Shown here one piece after another: positions 24,924 to 34,294 of a stretch of DNA of 64,000 bases. The DNA comes from Yoonia sp. BS5-3 (GTDB lineage Bacteria > Pseudomonadota > Alphaproteobacteria > Rhodobacterales > Rhodobacteraceae). How positions within the stretch are numbered: position 1 is the stretch's first letter; each line of letters starts with the position of its first letter. Position numbers and translations under genes: made by a program. The notes under the pieces are model-generated. The model made no database searches. It was given only the letters and a program-made list of their open reading frames with translations, and was not told the DNA's origin. The stretch covers positions 1-64,000 of the forward strand of contig NZ_CP150951.2 of NCBI RefSeq assembly GCF_038069655.2. Direction: 5' to 3'.

Positions 24924-25789
24924 CGTCATCGCTCGCTCTTCGATCGCAAGCTGAAACCCTTGCCACACCCCTGCCCGCGCTTTTGGCCGAGGCAGAGCAT
25001 CTGGCCGCGACCGTCCTGTTGGGCGATCACGGCCGCAGGCGGGCGGGCACGGGCGACACATTCTGGCAATACCGGCCCGCCCAACCACATGATGAGGCGC
25101 GCAGCATCGATTGGCGGCGCTCGGCCCGGTCGGACAGCAATTTTGTGCAGGATAAGGAATGGCAGATCGCCCAATCCATTATCCTCTGGGCCGATCAATC
25201 AGCCTCAATGTCATTTCACTCCGACGACAACCCGACCAAGGCCGCCCGGGCGCGCACCCTCGCGCTGGCCATGGCAATCCTGCTGATCCGGGGCGGCGAA
25301 CGTGTGGGGCTGACGGGGCTGCGGTTGCCGCCACGCCGGGGCGAGGCGCAGCTGATGCGCATGGCAGAACTACTCAGCCTAGATGAAGGCACCGATTACG
25401 GCGCGCCCGAGGCGCAAGGCATGCTGCCGCATTCCCGCGCGCTTTTCATCAGTGATTTCCTTGGCGATATCGCACCGGTCGAAGATGCGCTTTTGCGCGC
25501 GGCTGACCGGGGCGTGCGCGGCGCGCTGTTGCAGGTGCTTGATCCGCAAGAAGAGGCGTTTCCCTTTGACGGGCGCACAATTTTTGAATCGATGACCGGT
25601 GCATTGGAGCATGAAACGCTGAAAGCGGGCGATCTGAAAAAGCGCTATCTTGAACGGCTGGCGATGCGCAAAGACCGGTTGGCCCATCTGGCGCGCACAA
25701 CCGGCTGGCAATTCAGCACCCATCACACCGGGCAAAGCGCCACGAACGCGCTGTTGTGGCTTTATGGCGCGATGGAGCGGCACGCGTAA
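24920..25789 (+). CDS. DUF58 domain-containing protein
   Basis: 289 aa. It has the DUF58 signature DEARSIDWRRSARSDSNFVQDKEWQIAQSIILWADQSASM, in which the final part is a VWA-like metal-binding strand (DQSASM). No membrane span is present. DUF58 proteins are the usual partners of MoxR ATPases. It is coupled to both neighbours: ATGA-type overlap at the start and a TAATG overlap at the stop. Confidence 0.93.
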   Translation: MTSSLALRSQAETLATPLPALLAEAEHLAATVLLGDHGRRRAGTGDTFWQYRPAQPHDEARSIDWRRSARSDSNFVQDKEWQIAQSIILWADQSASMSFHSDDNPTKAARARTLALAMAILLIRGGERVGLTGLRLPPRRGEAQLMRMAELLSLDEGTDYGAPEAQGMLPHSRALFISDFLGDIAPVEDALLRAADRGVRGALLQVLDPQEEAFPFDGRTIFESMTGALEHETLKAGDLKKRYLERLAMRKDRLAHLARTTGWQFSTHHTGQSATNALLWLYGAMERHA

Positions 25790-28557
25790 TGTGGTCAATT
25801 GGTCCCATAGGTTTCGCAGCACCCTGGCTGCTTTTGGGTCTGATCGCACTGCCCATCTTGTGGCTTTTGCTGCGGGCTGTGCCGCCTGCCCCGATCCGGC
25901 GGCGCTTTCCGGGTGTGGCGCTGCTGCTGGGCCTTGCCGATGATGAAACACAATCAGACAGAACGCCTTGGTGGCTGCTCCTGTTGCGCCTTTTGGCCGT
26001 TGCGGCAGTGATCATCGGCTTTGCGGGGCCCGTGCTAAACCCACAGGCTGCACGCGATGGCGACGGCGATCTGGTCATCGTGCTGGATGGCACATGGGCC
26101 GGTGCCGCGACCTGGGACGCCAAGATGGATCAGGTGTCGGCCCTTTTGACCGAGGCAGCTATCGCAGACCGGCGGGCCGCTGTCGTCACGCTGACCGATC
26201 TGCCAAATGAGCCCCTGCCCTTTGCCGCCCCAACCGATTGGCAAAACCGGCTGCCCAATCTGACCCCGCGCCCATGGCAACCGGGCGACCCGGCTGCGTA
26301 TTTCTCTGAACAAACAGGGGCATTTGAGACCTATTGGGTTTCTGACGGGCTTGACTTTCCGGGGCATGCTGCGCTGCTGGATGTTCTTGAGGGGTTCGGC
26401 ACCGTGACCGCCTTCCAATCCCCCCGCCCGACAATCGGCCTGCGCCCGGCGCGCTTTGAAAATGGCGAGGTTATCGTCTCGGCAACACGCACACCAATCG
26501 GCAATCCGCTTGAGACAGTGATCAACGCCATCGGGCTTGATCCGGCCGGGGTTGAGCGGCAATTGGCCACTGTGCCTTTGGTCTTTGAAGCGGGTGAAGC
26601 CGTGGCTGAAAATGCACTGATCCTGCCGCCCGAGCTGCGCAATCGGATCACCCGGTTTGAAATCGCCGCCGCGCGCTCGGCCGGGGCAGTCAGCTTGACC
26701 GATGACGCGTTGCGCCGCCGCGAGGTCGCGATGATCGCCGGGCGGGATGAGCGCGAAGAGCTTGAGCTGTTGTCCCCGCTTTACTATCTGCGTGAGGCGC
26801 TTGAACCGACAGCCGACATTATCGATGGCGCGCTTGAGGATGTGCTGCTGGCCAATCCGGATGTGATCATTCTGGCCGATGTGGCGATCCTGACGGATAT
26901 TGAGGCGCAAGCCGTTGAAGACTGGGTCGAAAATGGCGGGATGCTGCTGCGATTTGCGGGGCCGCGTCTGGCCGCATCTGATCTGGGCCGGGCACAGGAA
27001 GATCCGCTTTTGCCGGTGCGCCTGCGCTCGGGCGGGCGCAGTGTCGGCGGCGCCATGAGCTGGGGAGAGCCCAAAGCCCTGGCGCCGTTCAGCGAGACAT
27101 CTCCGTTTTTCGGACTGCCGGTACCGGATGATGTGACTGTTACCAGCCAGGTCGTGGCCCAGCCCGACCCCACGCTTGCGGCCCGTGTGATCGCGCAGCT
27201 GGCCGATGGCACCCCGCTAGTGACCCGCAAGTCGCTTGGTGAAGGTCAGGTGGTGCTGGTGCATGTGACCGCCAATGCGGAATGGTCGACCCTGCCGCTA
27301 TCAGGTCTGTTTGTGCAGATGCTGGAACGGCTTGCGGTCTCAACCCGGCCGGTCACGCCCGATGCGGCCGAGCTGGAAGGCACCACATGGCAGCCCAATC
27401 GGCTGTTGGATGCTTACGGGCGTCTCGAAGATGGCAGCGACAGGCCCGGTGTGGACGGCGCCCTATTGGCCGAGGCGCAAGGGGCGCCCGGCCCTGATCT
27501 GCCGCCTGGGCTTTATGCCGGCGAAGACCGCCAGCTGGCGATTAACGTGATCGGAAAGGATACCATGCTTAACGTCGTCGAATGGCCATCACGGATCACC
27601 ATCGAAGGGCTCGCCGTGCTGCGCGAAACGGCGCTGAAAGGCTGGCTGCTGAGTGCCGCGATCCTGATGATGCTGATCGATGTGATTGCCTCGCTCGCTG
27701 TGGGCGGGCGGCTGCGCGGGCCGCGGGCTGATGTGGCGGCCGCTTTAGCGATTGCGCTGCTGTCCTTTGGGCAAAACGCCGAGGCACAAGCTCTGCAAGG
27801 CGATGATTTTGCGCTGCGGGCCACGTCAGAAGTCGTGCTGGGACATATCCTGACAGGGGATGCCGAAACCGACCGGGTGGCGGCGGCAGGGCTGACCGGA
27901 ATTTCGCAAACGCTGTTCCGGCGGACATCGATTGAGCCAGCAACGCCAATGGCTGTGAACCTTGAAACGGATGAGCTGGCGTTTTTTCCATTTCTCTATT
28001 GGCCCATCACCGCTGACCAACAGCTGCCCAGCCGCGAAGCGTATGGCAAACTGAACCGCTATCTGCGGTCAGGCGGGATGATCATGTTCGACACGCGCGA
28101 TGCTGATACTGCGCGCTTTGGCTCCGGCTCGCCCGAGGGGCGGATGCTACAATCAATTGCGCGCTCGCTTGATATCCCGCCGCTTGAACCGATCCCGGCA
28201 GACCATGTACTGACCCGAACCTTCTATCTGCTGCAGGATTTCCCGGGGCGCTATGCCAGCCGCGACGTCTGGGTCGAAGCCTCGGCACCGGATGCCGAAC
28301 AGATCGAAGGAATGCCATTTCGGAACCTCAATGATGGGGTGACGCCGGTGATTATCGGCGGCAATGACTGGGCGCGGGCCTGGGCTGTCAATGACAATGG
28401 GACACGGATGTTTCCGGTCGGGCGCGGGACGGCCGGTGAAAGACAACGCGAATTTGCGCTGCGCTTTGGGGTGAATGTCATCATGCATGTGCTGACAGGA
28501 AATTATAAATCCGATCAGGTTCATGTCCCTGATCTTCTTGACAGGCTTGGCCAATGA
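25789..28557 (+). CDS. BatA N-terminal and DUF4159 domain membrane protein
   Basis: 922 aa. The N-terminus (about 1-85) has two membrane spans and is BatA-like: FAAPWLLLGLIALPILWLLLRAVPPAPIRRRFPGVALLLGL. A VWA-like strand follows (LVIVLDGT), then a large extracytoplasmic region. A further span lies at about 616-640 and a C-terminal DUF4159 domain at about 670-922 (FFPFLYWPITADQ, RSGGMIMFDTRDAD). The start overlaps the DUF58 stop. It presumably works with the MoxR ATPase in envelope maintenance; the precise role is unknown. Confidence 0.9.
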   Translation: MWSIGPIGFAAPWLLLGLIALPILWLLLRAVPPAPIRRRFPGVALLLGLADDETQSDRTPWWLLLLRLLAVAAVIIGFAGPVLNPQAARDGDGDLVIVLDGTWAGAATWDAKMDQVSALLTEAAIADRRAAVVTLTDLPNEPLPFAAPTDWQNRLPNLTPRPWQPGDPAAYFSEQTGAFETYWVSDGLDFPGHAALLDVLEGFGTVTAFQSPRPTIGLRPARFENGEVIVSATRTPIGNPLETVINAIGLDPAGVERQLATVPLVFEAGEAVAENALILPPELRNRITRFEIAAARSAGAVSLTDDALRRREVAMIAGRDEREELELLSPLYYLREALEPTADIIDGALEDVLLANPDVIILADVAILTDIEAQAVEDWVENGGMLLRFAGPRLAASDLGRAQEDPLLPVRLRSGGRSVGGAMSWGEPKALAPFSETSPFFGLPVPDDVTVTSQVVAQPDPTLAARVIAQLADGTPLVTRKSLGEGQVVLVHVTANAEWSTLPLSGLFVQMLERLAVSTRPVTPDAAELEGTTWQPNRLLDAYGRLEDGSDRPGVDGALLAEAQGAPGPDLPPGLYAGEDRQLAINVIGKDTMLNVVEWPSRITIEGLAVLRETALKGWLLSAAILMMLIDVIASLAVGGRLRGPRADVAAALAIALLSFGQNAEAQALQGDDFALRATSEVVLGHILTGDAETDRVAAAGLTGISQTLFRRTSIEPATPMAVNLETDELAFFPFLYWPITADQQLPSREAYGKLNRYLRSGGMIMFDTRDADTARFGSGSPEGRMLQSIARSLDIPPLEPIPADHVLTRTFYLLQDFPGRYASRDVWVEASAPDAEQIEGMPFRNLNDGVTPVIIGGNDWARAWAVNDNGTRMFPVGRGTAGERQREFALRFGVNVIMHVLTGNYKSDQVHVPDLLDRLGQ

Positions 28558-28572
28558 GCATGACGGTCCAAC

Positions 28573-28594
28573 ATCAAAATTCTAGAATTTTGAT
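28573..28594. repeat. 22-bp perfect palindrome, CAAAATT-N4-AATTTTG family (copy 1)
   Basis: A perfect palindrome with outer AT/AT and centre CTAG, in the 73-bp gap between two genes of the MoxR operon. It shares its 7-bp arms with 35269-35290 and 51066-51087. Confidence 0.8.
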
Positions 28595-28630
28595 CACGCA
28601 ACCGCTGCGCCCTGCGGTGAGGGCAAAACA

Positions 28631-30700
28631 ATGACAGGCACGCTTATCCTAGATCCGCTCATTCCGCTGGCCTTGCTCTATATCCTGGCCGGGCTTGCCG
28701 CGCTGTTCGTTGGCTTTGCCCTTTGGCGGCGGCTTGCTGGCTGGTGGCTGCGCGGGCTGGCCGGGCTGGCCTTGCTGGCCGCCATTGCCAACCCAGCCTT
28801 GCAACAAGAACAGCGCGAACCGCTCAGTGATATCGTGATGTTGGTTATTGACGAAAGCGCCAGCCAACGGATCAGCGCCCGGCCCGATCAAAACGCCGCT
28901 GCCATCGCCAATATCGAAGCCGAAATCGCACGCCAGCCCAATGCCGAATTGCGCATCGTCACGCTGGGCGATGGCGAAGGCGACAGTGGCACCGCCTTGA
29001 TGACCGCCCTTTCCACCGCGCTGGCAGAAGAACCGCAGGGGCGGATTGCCGGGATCATCCTACTCAGTGACGGGCGGCTGCATGATCTGGAACGCGCCCC
29101 CAATCTGCCCGCCCCGCTGCATACCTTGCTAACAGGTGAGCCGGACGATTGGGACCGGCGATTGATCGTTTCAAATGCGCCCGCCTTTGCGATCCTGGGC
29201 GAGCAGGTGCTGCTCACCCTCCGGGTTGAGGATCAAGGTGCCGCGCCAGCCACGGATAACGTGCCGCTATCGATCTCAATCGATGGTGAACCGCCCATCA
29301 CTGTCCCCGTCCCCATCGGGCAGGATATCGAATTGCCGATCGAGTTGCCCCGGGGCGGTATGAACGTGCTGCAATTCACGATCCCCGAGGCCGATGGCGA
29401 ATTAACCGCCCGCAACAATGCCGCTGTCGTGCAAATCAACGGTGTGCGCGAACGGCTGCGGGTGCTGCTGGTTTCAGGCGAGCCGCACCCGGGCGAACGG
29501 ACATGGCGGAACCTGTTGAAATCTGACAGCGCCGTAGACCTGGTGCATTTCACGATCCTGCGTCCGCCAGATAAGCAAGACGGCGTTCCAACTAGCGAAT
29601 TGTCCCTGATCGCCTTCCCAACCCGCGAGTTGTTTCAAGACAAGATCACCGATTTCGATCTGATCATCTTTGACCGCTACCGGCGGCGCGGCATCCTGCC
29701 CAGCGATTATCTCGCCAATATTCGCGATTACGTGGAACAAGGCGGGGCTGTGCTTGTCTCGTCCGGGCCGGAATATGGATCGGCGGAAAGCATCTATCGC
29801 TCGCCTCTTGGCGATATCCTGCCCGGCGCGCCTACGGCCCGCGTATTCGAAGAACCATACACCCCGCAGATCACTGATCTGGGGCAACGCCACCCGGTGA
29901 CCGAAGGGCTCGACCTGCTCTCGCCCGGCAATACGGATGAAGAAGGGCCCGGATGGGGCCGCTGGTTCCGTTTGGTTGACGTGCTGGTGCCTGAAGCGGC
30001 CACAACCGTTATGTCCGGTCTGGATAACAAGCCTCTTTTGATCCTGAACCGGATCGGTGAGGGGCGCGTTTCCCTGATTGCATCGGACCATTCCTGGCTG
30101 TGGGACCGGGGCTATGAAGGCGGCGGGCCGCAGCTGGAATTGCTGCGCCGGCTGGCCCATTGGATGATGAAAGAGCCCGAGCTGGAAGAAGAGGCCCTAT
30201 GGGTCGAACCAACCGGCCAGACCATGCGGATCATCCGGCGCACCCTTGATCTGGAAACAGGCGATGTGACAATAACCCACCCCGACGGGCGCGAGACAAT
30301 ACTGAGCCTAGAAGAGGTTTCGCCCGGCCGGTTTGAGACCATCTGGGAAGCCCCGGAAATCGGGCTTTATCGGCTGGATGACGGTGAAGAAAACACCGTG
30401 ATCGCCCTTGGCCCGGCAGCACCGCGCGAGTTTGAGCAAACCATTGCATCAGGCGCTTTGCTGGAACCTATCGTCAGCGGAACTGGCGGCGGGATCAAAT
30501 TGGTCTCGGACGGGGATGTCAGCATTCGCAGCGTCCGCGAAGGACGCCCCGCCAATGGGCGTGGCTGGATCGGGATCACCCCGCGCGGCGCGTTTCAAAC
30601 CGCCGAGGTGCGCGTGAACCCAATCCTTCCCGCCTGGGCCTTCCTCCTGCTTGCCGCGCTGCTTTTGGTGGGCGCCTGGATGCGCGAAGGACGGCGATAG
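28631..30700 (+). CDS. Glutamine amidotransferase-like membrane protein of the MoxR cluster
   Basis: 689 aa. Two membrane spans lie at the N-terminus (about 7-30 and 38-58) and one at the C-terminus (about 662-683). After the second span is a VWA-like strand (IVMLVIDESASQ). The central part has a class I amidotransferase-like fold (about 360-500: DLIIFDRYRRRGILPSDYLANIRDYVEQGGAVLVSSGPEYG, then HPVTEGL) without an obvious catalytic Cys-His-Glu triad. This layout is known in MoxR/BatA clusters of alphaproteobacteria. It follows the BatA-like gene after 73 bp and precedes the lipoprotein by 6 bp. Confidence 0.85.
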   Translation: MTGTLILDPLIPLALLYILAGLAALFVGFALWRRLAGWWLRGLAGLALLAAIANPALQQEQREPLSDIVMLVIDESASQRISARPDQNAAAIANIEAEIARQPNAELRIVTLGDGEGDSGTALMTALSTALAEEPQGRIAGIILLSDGRLHDLERAPNLPAPLHTLLTGEPDDWDRRLIVSNAPAFAILGEQVLLTLRVEDQGAAPATDNVPLSISIDGEPPITVPVPIGQDIELPIELPRGGMNVLQFTIPEADGELTARNNAAVVQINGVRERLRVLLVSGEPHPGERTWRNLLKSDSAVDLVHFTILRPPDKQDGVPTSELSLIAFPTRELFQDKITDFDLIIFDRYRRRGILPSDYLANIRDYVEQGGAVLVSSGPEYGSAESIYRSPLGDILPGAPTARVFEEPYTPQITDLGQRHPVTEGLDLLSPGNTDEEGPGWGRWFRLVDVLVPEAATTVMSGLDNKPLLILNRIGEGRVSLIASDHSWLWDRGYEGGGPQLELLRRLAHWMMKEPELEEEALWVEPTGQTMRIIRRTLDLETGDVTITHPDGRETILSLEEVSPGRFETIWEAPEIGLYRLDDGEENTVIALGPAAPREFEQTIASGALLEPIVSGTGGGIKLVSDGDVSIRSVREGRPANGRGWIGITPRGAFQTAEVRVNPILPAWAFLLLAALLLVGAWMREGRR

Positions 30701-30706
30701 CCCCGG

Positions 30707-31618
30707 ATGATTTGGACTTTTTTGAAAGCATTTGCAGTTGTCCTGGTGATCCTGCTGACAATGATCGGTTGCCAGACGATCCGCAATTCGGGCAATGCAG
30801 CACTGCCCCCTGCTGCCAGGGATACGCTGCGGGTCGCCACCTATAACGTGCATTACATCATCCTGCGCCAGCAGACCGGCCCATGGTCCGTCGGTGATTG
30901 GGAGCGGCGCAAAGGGCCGCTTGATTTGGCCTTCAAGGCCATCGACGCGGATGTGATCGGCTTTCAGGAAATGGAAAGCTTTGCCCGGGGAAATAATCAG
31001 ACAAACCTGACATTGGATTGGCTGCTGGCCAACAATCCCGGCTATGAAGCCGCTGCTGTTGGTGATCCTGCCGTTTTCCCCTCGACCCAGCCGATCCTTT
31101 ACCGGGCAGATCGGCTGCGGCTTCTGGATCAGGGCTGGTTTTTCTTCTCCGACACGCCCGATGTGATCTATTCGCGGACCTTTAACGGCTCTTTCCCGGC
31201 ATTCACATCATGGGCGCAATTTGAAGATCAGGGCAGCGGCCAGATTTTTCGGGTGGTGAACCTGCATACCGATTATGCGAGCCGGGCAAACCGGATCCAA
31301 TCTGCACAGCTGGTGGCCGCGCGGACTGCCCCCTGGATGGACGCAGGCGAGACGCTTTTTGTGATTGGCGATCTGAACGCCAGGCGCGGCGACCGGGTGC
31401 ATGATATCCTGGCCGAGACAAGACTGGATTTCGCCCCGGTACAGGGGGCGACTTATCACTTTAATCGCGGCATCAACCTGTTTGGTGCCATCGATCATAT
31501 CGGTGTCAGCGGCGATGCCACGCTTGTCGGTGATCCGGTCGTGCTGCGTGACAAATTCGATGGCGAATGGCCGACCGATCATTACCCTGTCATCGCCGAT
31601 TACCGGCTTGGCAGCTAG
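30707..31618 (+). CDS. Endonuclease/exonuclease/phosphatase family lipoprotein
   Basis: 303 aa. The N-terminus is hydrophobic and ends in MIGC-Q, a plausible lipobox (Cys22). The EEP fold motifs follow: VATYNVHY (N47), GFQEME (E88), HTDY, VIGDLNAR, IDHIGV and the final TDHYPV with its catalytic histidine. The likely role is a metal-dependent phosphodiesterase or nuclease anchored in the envelope. It is the last gene of the MoxR operon. A GTACA repeat lies 29 bp after the stop. Confidence 0.88.
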   Translation: MIWTFLKAFAVVLVILLTMIGCQTIRNSGNAALPPAARDTLRVATYNVHYIILRQQTGPWSVGDWERRKGPLDLAFKAIDADVIGFQEMESFARGNNQTNLTLDWLLANNPGYEAAAVGDPAVFPSTQPILYRADRLRLLDQGWFFFSDTPDVIYSRTFNGSFPAFTSWAQFEDQGSGQIFRVVNLHTDYASRANRIQSAQLVAARTAPWMDAGETLFVIGDLNARRGDRVHDILAETRLDFAPVQGATYHFNRGINLFGAIDHIGVSGDATLVGDPVVLRDKFDGEWPTDHYPVIADYRLGS

Positions 31619-31647
31619 CCCCCGAAACCCCTGACATCGCCGGGATC

Positions 31648-31677
31648 GTATGTACAGCTTATGTACGGGTTCTGTAC
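31648..31677 (-). repeat. 30-bp intergenic repeat with GTACA every 11 bp (copy 2)
   Basis: The inverse orientation of the unit at 14670-14699, identical at 26 of 30 bases. All differences fall in the 6-bp spacers, while the three GTACA cores and the terminal TAC are conserved. It too lies between convergent genes. Confidence 0.7.
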
Positions 31678-31732
31678 GGCGATCATATGCTGTGCTGGTG
31701 CCTGGTTTTGGTTCACCAAGCTGACCAAAGCG

Positions 31733-32071
31733 TCACTCAGAAAGCTTGACTTCAAACAGCTCATCCGACCAGCCACCCACATTATCGCGGGCGCGGATAT
31801 AAACGACGGTCGCATCCTCGGGGATGTCCACACCCGACAAGGACCGTGTAAAAGGTTGCTCATTCACATGCGGATGCAGCAACTCGCGATACCCAAGCCG
31901 GTTGCCATCCGCATCCAGAACTTCCCACCCGTCGGCGTAGTCATCCCAGCCGGTATCAGGATGGGACAGGGTCACGCTGACACTATTGCCATTGATCGTG
32001 ACATTCTCAACGACGGGGGAATCCGCCAAAGCCGGACCCGCCAAACATGCAAGGATAAATGCGTATTTCAT
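31733..32071 (-). CDS. Small exported conserved hypothetical protein
   Basis: 112 aa with a short signal peptide (MKYAFILACLAGPALAD) and a beta-rich mature part (VVENVTINGNSVSVTLSHPDTGWDDYADGWEVLDADGNRLGYRELLHPHVNEQPFTRSL), suggestive of an immunoglobulin-like or jelly-roll periplasmic domain. I do not recognise a named family, although similar proteins are common in roseobacters. The ATG at 32071 overlaps the stop of the upstream DUF599 gene (ATGA); an in-frame start 63 bp earlier would lie inside that gene and spoil the signal peptide. Confidence 0.78.
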   Translation of the reverse strand: MKYAFILACLAGPALADSPVVENVTINGNSVSVTLSHPDTGWDDYADGWEVLDADGNRLGYRELLHPHVNEQPFTRSLSGVDIPEDATVVYIRARDNVGGWSDELFEVKLSE

Positions 32072-32772
32072 GACTTTTCCTTTAACAGAATGCTGCGTGG
32101 AATCGATGCAAATTCCCGTGACCAGACCAACCATAACACCAAAAACGTGGCGATCATCAGCGCAAATGCGCCTATGAGCCAGGCCAAAGCGCCCAGCGCA
32201 AAATACATGCTGCGCAGCCCGCGGTTAAAGTTCATCGCGGCCCGGATATTCAGCTCGGCCGCTTGGGCTGCCCGTGGATAAGCTGCTGGATCTTCGGGAT
32301 CATTTGGGACCGCAGACATCATCACCGCGCAATAGCCAAAGACCCGGTTCGCCCACACAAATTTCAAAAAGGCATTGGTCAAAAACAAGGCCACCAGGCC
32401 CAGTTTCAACTGCCAGATCAAGACGGGCACCGGAATGGTCGAAACCTCTGCGGCCACACCCCGCAAGGGCTCTGTGTTGCCGACAAGCGCAAGCACACCC
32501 CCGATGGCCAGCAAACTGGTTGAGGCAAAAAACGCTGTCCCCTGCCTGAGGCTGGTCAGGATTTGGCTGTCATAAATACGCGGATCCCGGGTCACAAAGA
32601 CTTTCATCCATTCGCGTCGCTGCTCGGACATCAAAATGGTAACGGATGGGCGTTTGGCGCCGGGATGTTCGATCATCCAGCCAATCACAAAACAAGACAG
32701 GATAATCAGGCCGGCGGCACCCCAATCGACGGGGGACAGCAAGGCGATCTGGTCAAGAAACTTCATGCCCAT
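32068..32772 (-). CDS. DUF599 family membrane protein
   Basis: 234 aa with four predicted membrane segments and the DUF599 landmarks: REWMKVFVTRDPRIYDSQILTSLRQGTAFFASTSLLAIGG and FLKFVWANRVFGYCAVMM. The family's function is unknown. GGTAG lies five bases before the ATG at 32772; an ATG at 32766 is an alternative. It is coupled to the small exported protein downstream and diverges from glcD with 84 bp between starts. Confidence 0.88.
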   Translation of the reverse strand: MGMKFLDQIALLSPVDWGAAGLIILSCFVIGWMIEHPGAKRPSVTILMSEQRREWMKVFVTRDPRIYDSQILTSLRQGTAFFASTSLLAIGGVLALVGNTEPLRGVAAEVSTIPVPVLIWQLKLGLVALFLTNAFLKFVWANRVFGYCAVMMSAVPNDPEDPAAYPRAAQAAELNIRAAMNFNRGLRSMYFALGALAWLIGAFALMIATFLVLWLVWSREFASIPRSILLKEKS

Positions 32773-32810
32773 GTAACTACCTGCTTCGGATCGGACTTGC
32801 CAGATTTTAA

Positions 32811-32835
32811 AATTGGTAATATGTTTTTACCAATT
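32811..32835. promoter_or_regulatory. GntR/FadR-type operator upstream of glcD
   Basis: AATTGGTAA and TTACCAATT form perfect 9-bp arms around a 7-bp centre. They contain the TGGT/ACCA half-sites typical of FadR-subfamily regulators such as GlcC and LldR. The site ends 8 bp before the AAGGAG of glcD, where a bound repressor would block transcription. No glcC-like gene lies within the window. Confidence 0.6.
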
Positions 32836-32856
32836 ATTCCAAAAGGAGTCGCTCTG

Positions 32857-34290
32857 ATGGAGATGCCAGCCCCCGATGCCAGCGTTCTGTCCCGCAAGGA
32901 TTACATCGTGTCGCGCCTGCGTGCCGTTCTGCCCAATGACGCGGTGATGGCCGATATTGCCGAGACACGCGCCTATGAATGCGACGCCCTGACCGCTTAT
33001 AAATGTCCGCCCCTTTGCGCGGTTTTGCCAGCTAACACCGAAGAGGTTTCAGCAGTCTTAAGTCTGTGTCACGAACTGGGCGTGCCCGTTGTGCCGCGCG
33101 GGTCCGGTACATCGCTTGCCGGTGGCGCCTTGCCGACGGCAGATAGTGTGATCCTGGGCGTGGCCAAGATGAACCAGGTCATCGAAACAAATTACGATGA
33201 TCGCTATATCACGGTGCAAACGGGGCGGACGAACCTGTCTGTCACAGGGGCGGTTGAAGCCGATGGGTTCTTTTATGCGCCTGACCCCTCTAGCCAACTG
33301 GCTTGCGCGATTGCAGGCAATATCGCGATGAATTCGGGTGGGGCCCATTGCCTGAAATATGGGGTGACGACCAATAATCTGATGGGCGTGAAGATGGTCA
33401 TGATGGATGGCACCGTGGTCGATATTGGCGGGGCGCATCTGGATGCCGGGGGGCTTGATCTGCTGGGGCTGATCTGCGGATCAGAAGGCCAACTGGGCGT
33501 CGTGACCGAAGCCACGTTGCGCATTCTGCATAAGCCCGAAGGCGCGCGCCCGGTGCTGATGGGCTATGACAGCTCCGAAGTGGCAGGCCAGGTCGTGACC
33601 GATATTATCAAAGCAGGGGTCTTGCCCGTCGCCATCGAATTCATGGACCGCCCCTGTATCGAAGCGACCGAAAACTTCGCCAAGGCGGGCTATCCGATGT
33701 GCGAAGCGCTGCTGATCGTTGAGGTCGAAGGATCGGAGGCAGAGATCGACCACCAGCTTGATCTGATTATGAAAATCGCGGCCAAGCATAATCCGGTTGA
33801 GCTGCGCCAGGCCCAGGATAGCGACGAGGCCGGGCGTATTTGGCTCGGGCGCAAATCGGCCTTTGGCGCCATGGGCCAGATCAATGACTACATGTGTCTT
33901 GACGGAACGATTCCGGTTTCGTCTCTGCCCTTTGTGCTTAAGCGCATTGGCGAGATGTCCGCAGAGTTTGGCCTGAAAGTTGGCAATGTCTTTCACGCAG
34001 GCGATGGGAACATGCACCCGCTTATTCTGTTTGACGCCAACAAACCGGGCGATCTGGAACGTTGCGAGGCATTCGGCGCCGAGATCCTGAAACTATGTGT
34101 TGAGGTCGGCGGCTGCCTGACCGGCGAACATGGTGTGGGCATTGAAAAGCGCGATCTGATGCATGTTCAATATGATCCGGCCGATCTTGAGGCGCAGATG
34201 GCGATCAAAGATGTGTTTGACCCCAAATGGCTGCTCAATGCGGCCAAGGTCTTTCCGCTGGACACATCACAGCCCCGCCGCGTGGCCTAA
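32857..34290 (+). CDS. glcD: Glycolate oxidase subunit GlcD (FAD-linked)
   Basis: Catalytic flavin subunit of the glycolate oxidase complex, which oxidises glycolate to glyoxylate and feeds electrons to the respiratory chain. 477 aa: a PCMH-type FAD-binding domain (about 45-225, including VPRGSGTSLAGGALP and NIAMNSGGAHCLKYGVTTNN) and an FAD-oxidase C-terminal domain (VGNVFHAGDGNMHPLI, GCLTGEHGVGIEKRDLM). The start at 32857 follows AAGGAGTC; the frame is open further upstream but that part has no homology. First of glcD-glcE-glcF. Confidence 0.96.
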   Translation: MEMPAPDASVLSRKDYIVSRLRAVLPNDAVMADIAETRAYECDALTAYKCPPLCAVLPANTEEVSAVLSLCHELGVPVVPRGSGTSLAGGALPTADSVILGVAKMNQVIETNYDDRYITVQTGRTNLSVTGAVEADGFFYAPDPSSQLACAIAGNIAMNSGGAHCLKYGVTTNNLMGVKMVMMDGTVVDIGGAHLDAGGLDLLGLICGSEGQLGVVTEATLRILHKPEGARPVLMGYDSSEVAGQVVTDIIKAGVLPVAIEFMDRPCIEATENFAKAGYPMCEALLIVEVEGSEAEIDHQLDLIMKIAAKHNPVELRQAQDSDEAGRIWLGRKSAFGAMGQINDYMCLDGTIPVSSLPFVLKRIGEMSAEFGLKVGNVFHAGDGNMHPLILFDANKPGDLERCEAFGAEILKLCVEVGGCLTGEHGVGIEKRDLMHVQYDPADLEAQMAIKDVFDPKWLLNAAKVFPLDTSQPRRVA

Positions 34291-34294
34291 ACCC

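Noticed and set aside
23886-25088. A 400-codon minus-strand open frame opposite the moxR-type and DUF58 genes
   Set aside because: It overlaps two certain genes and carries no recognisable domain.
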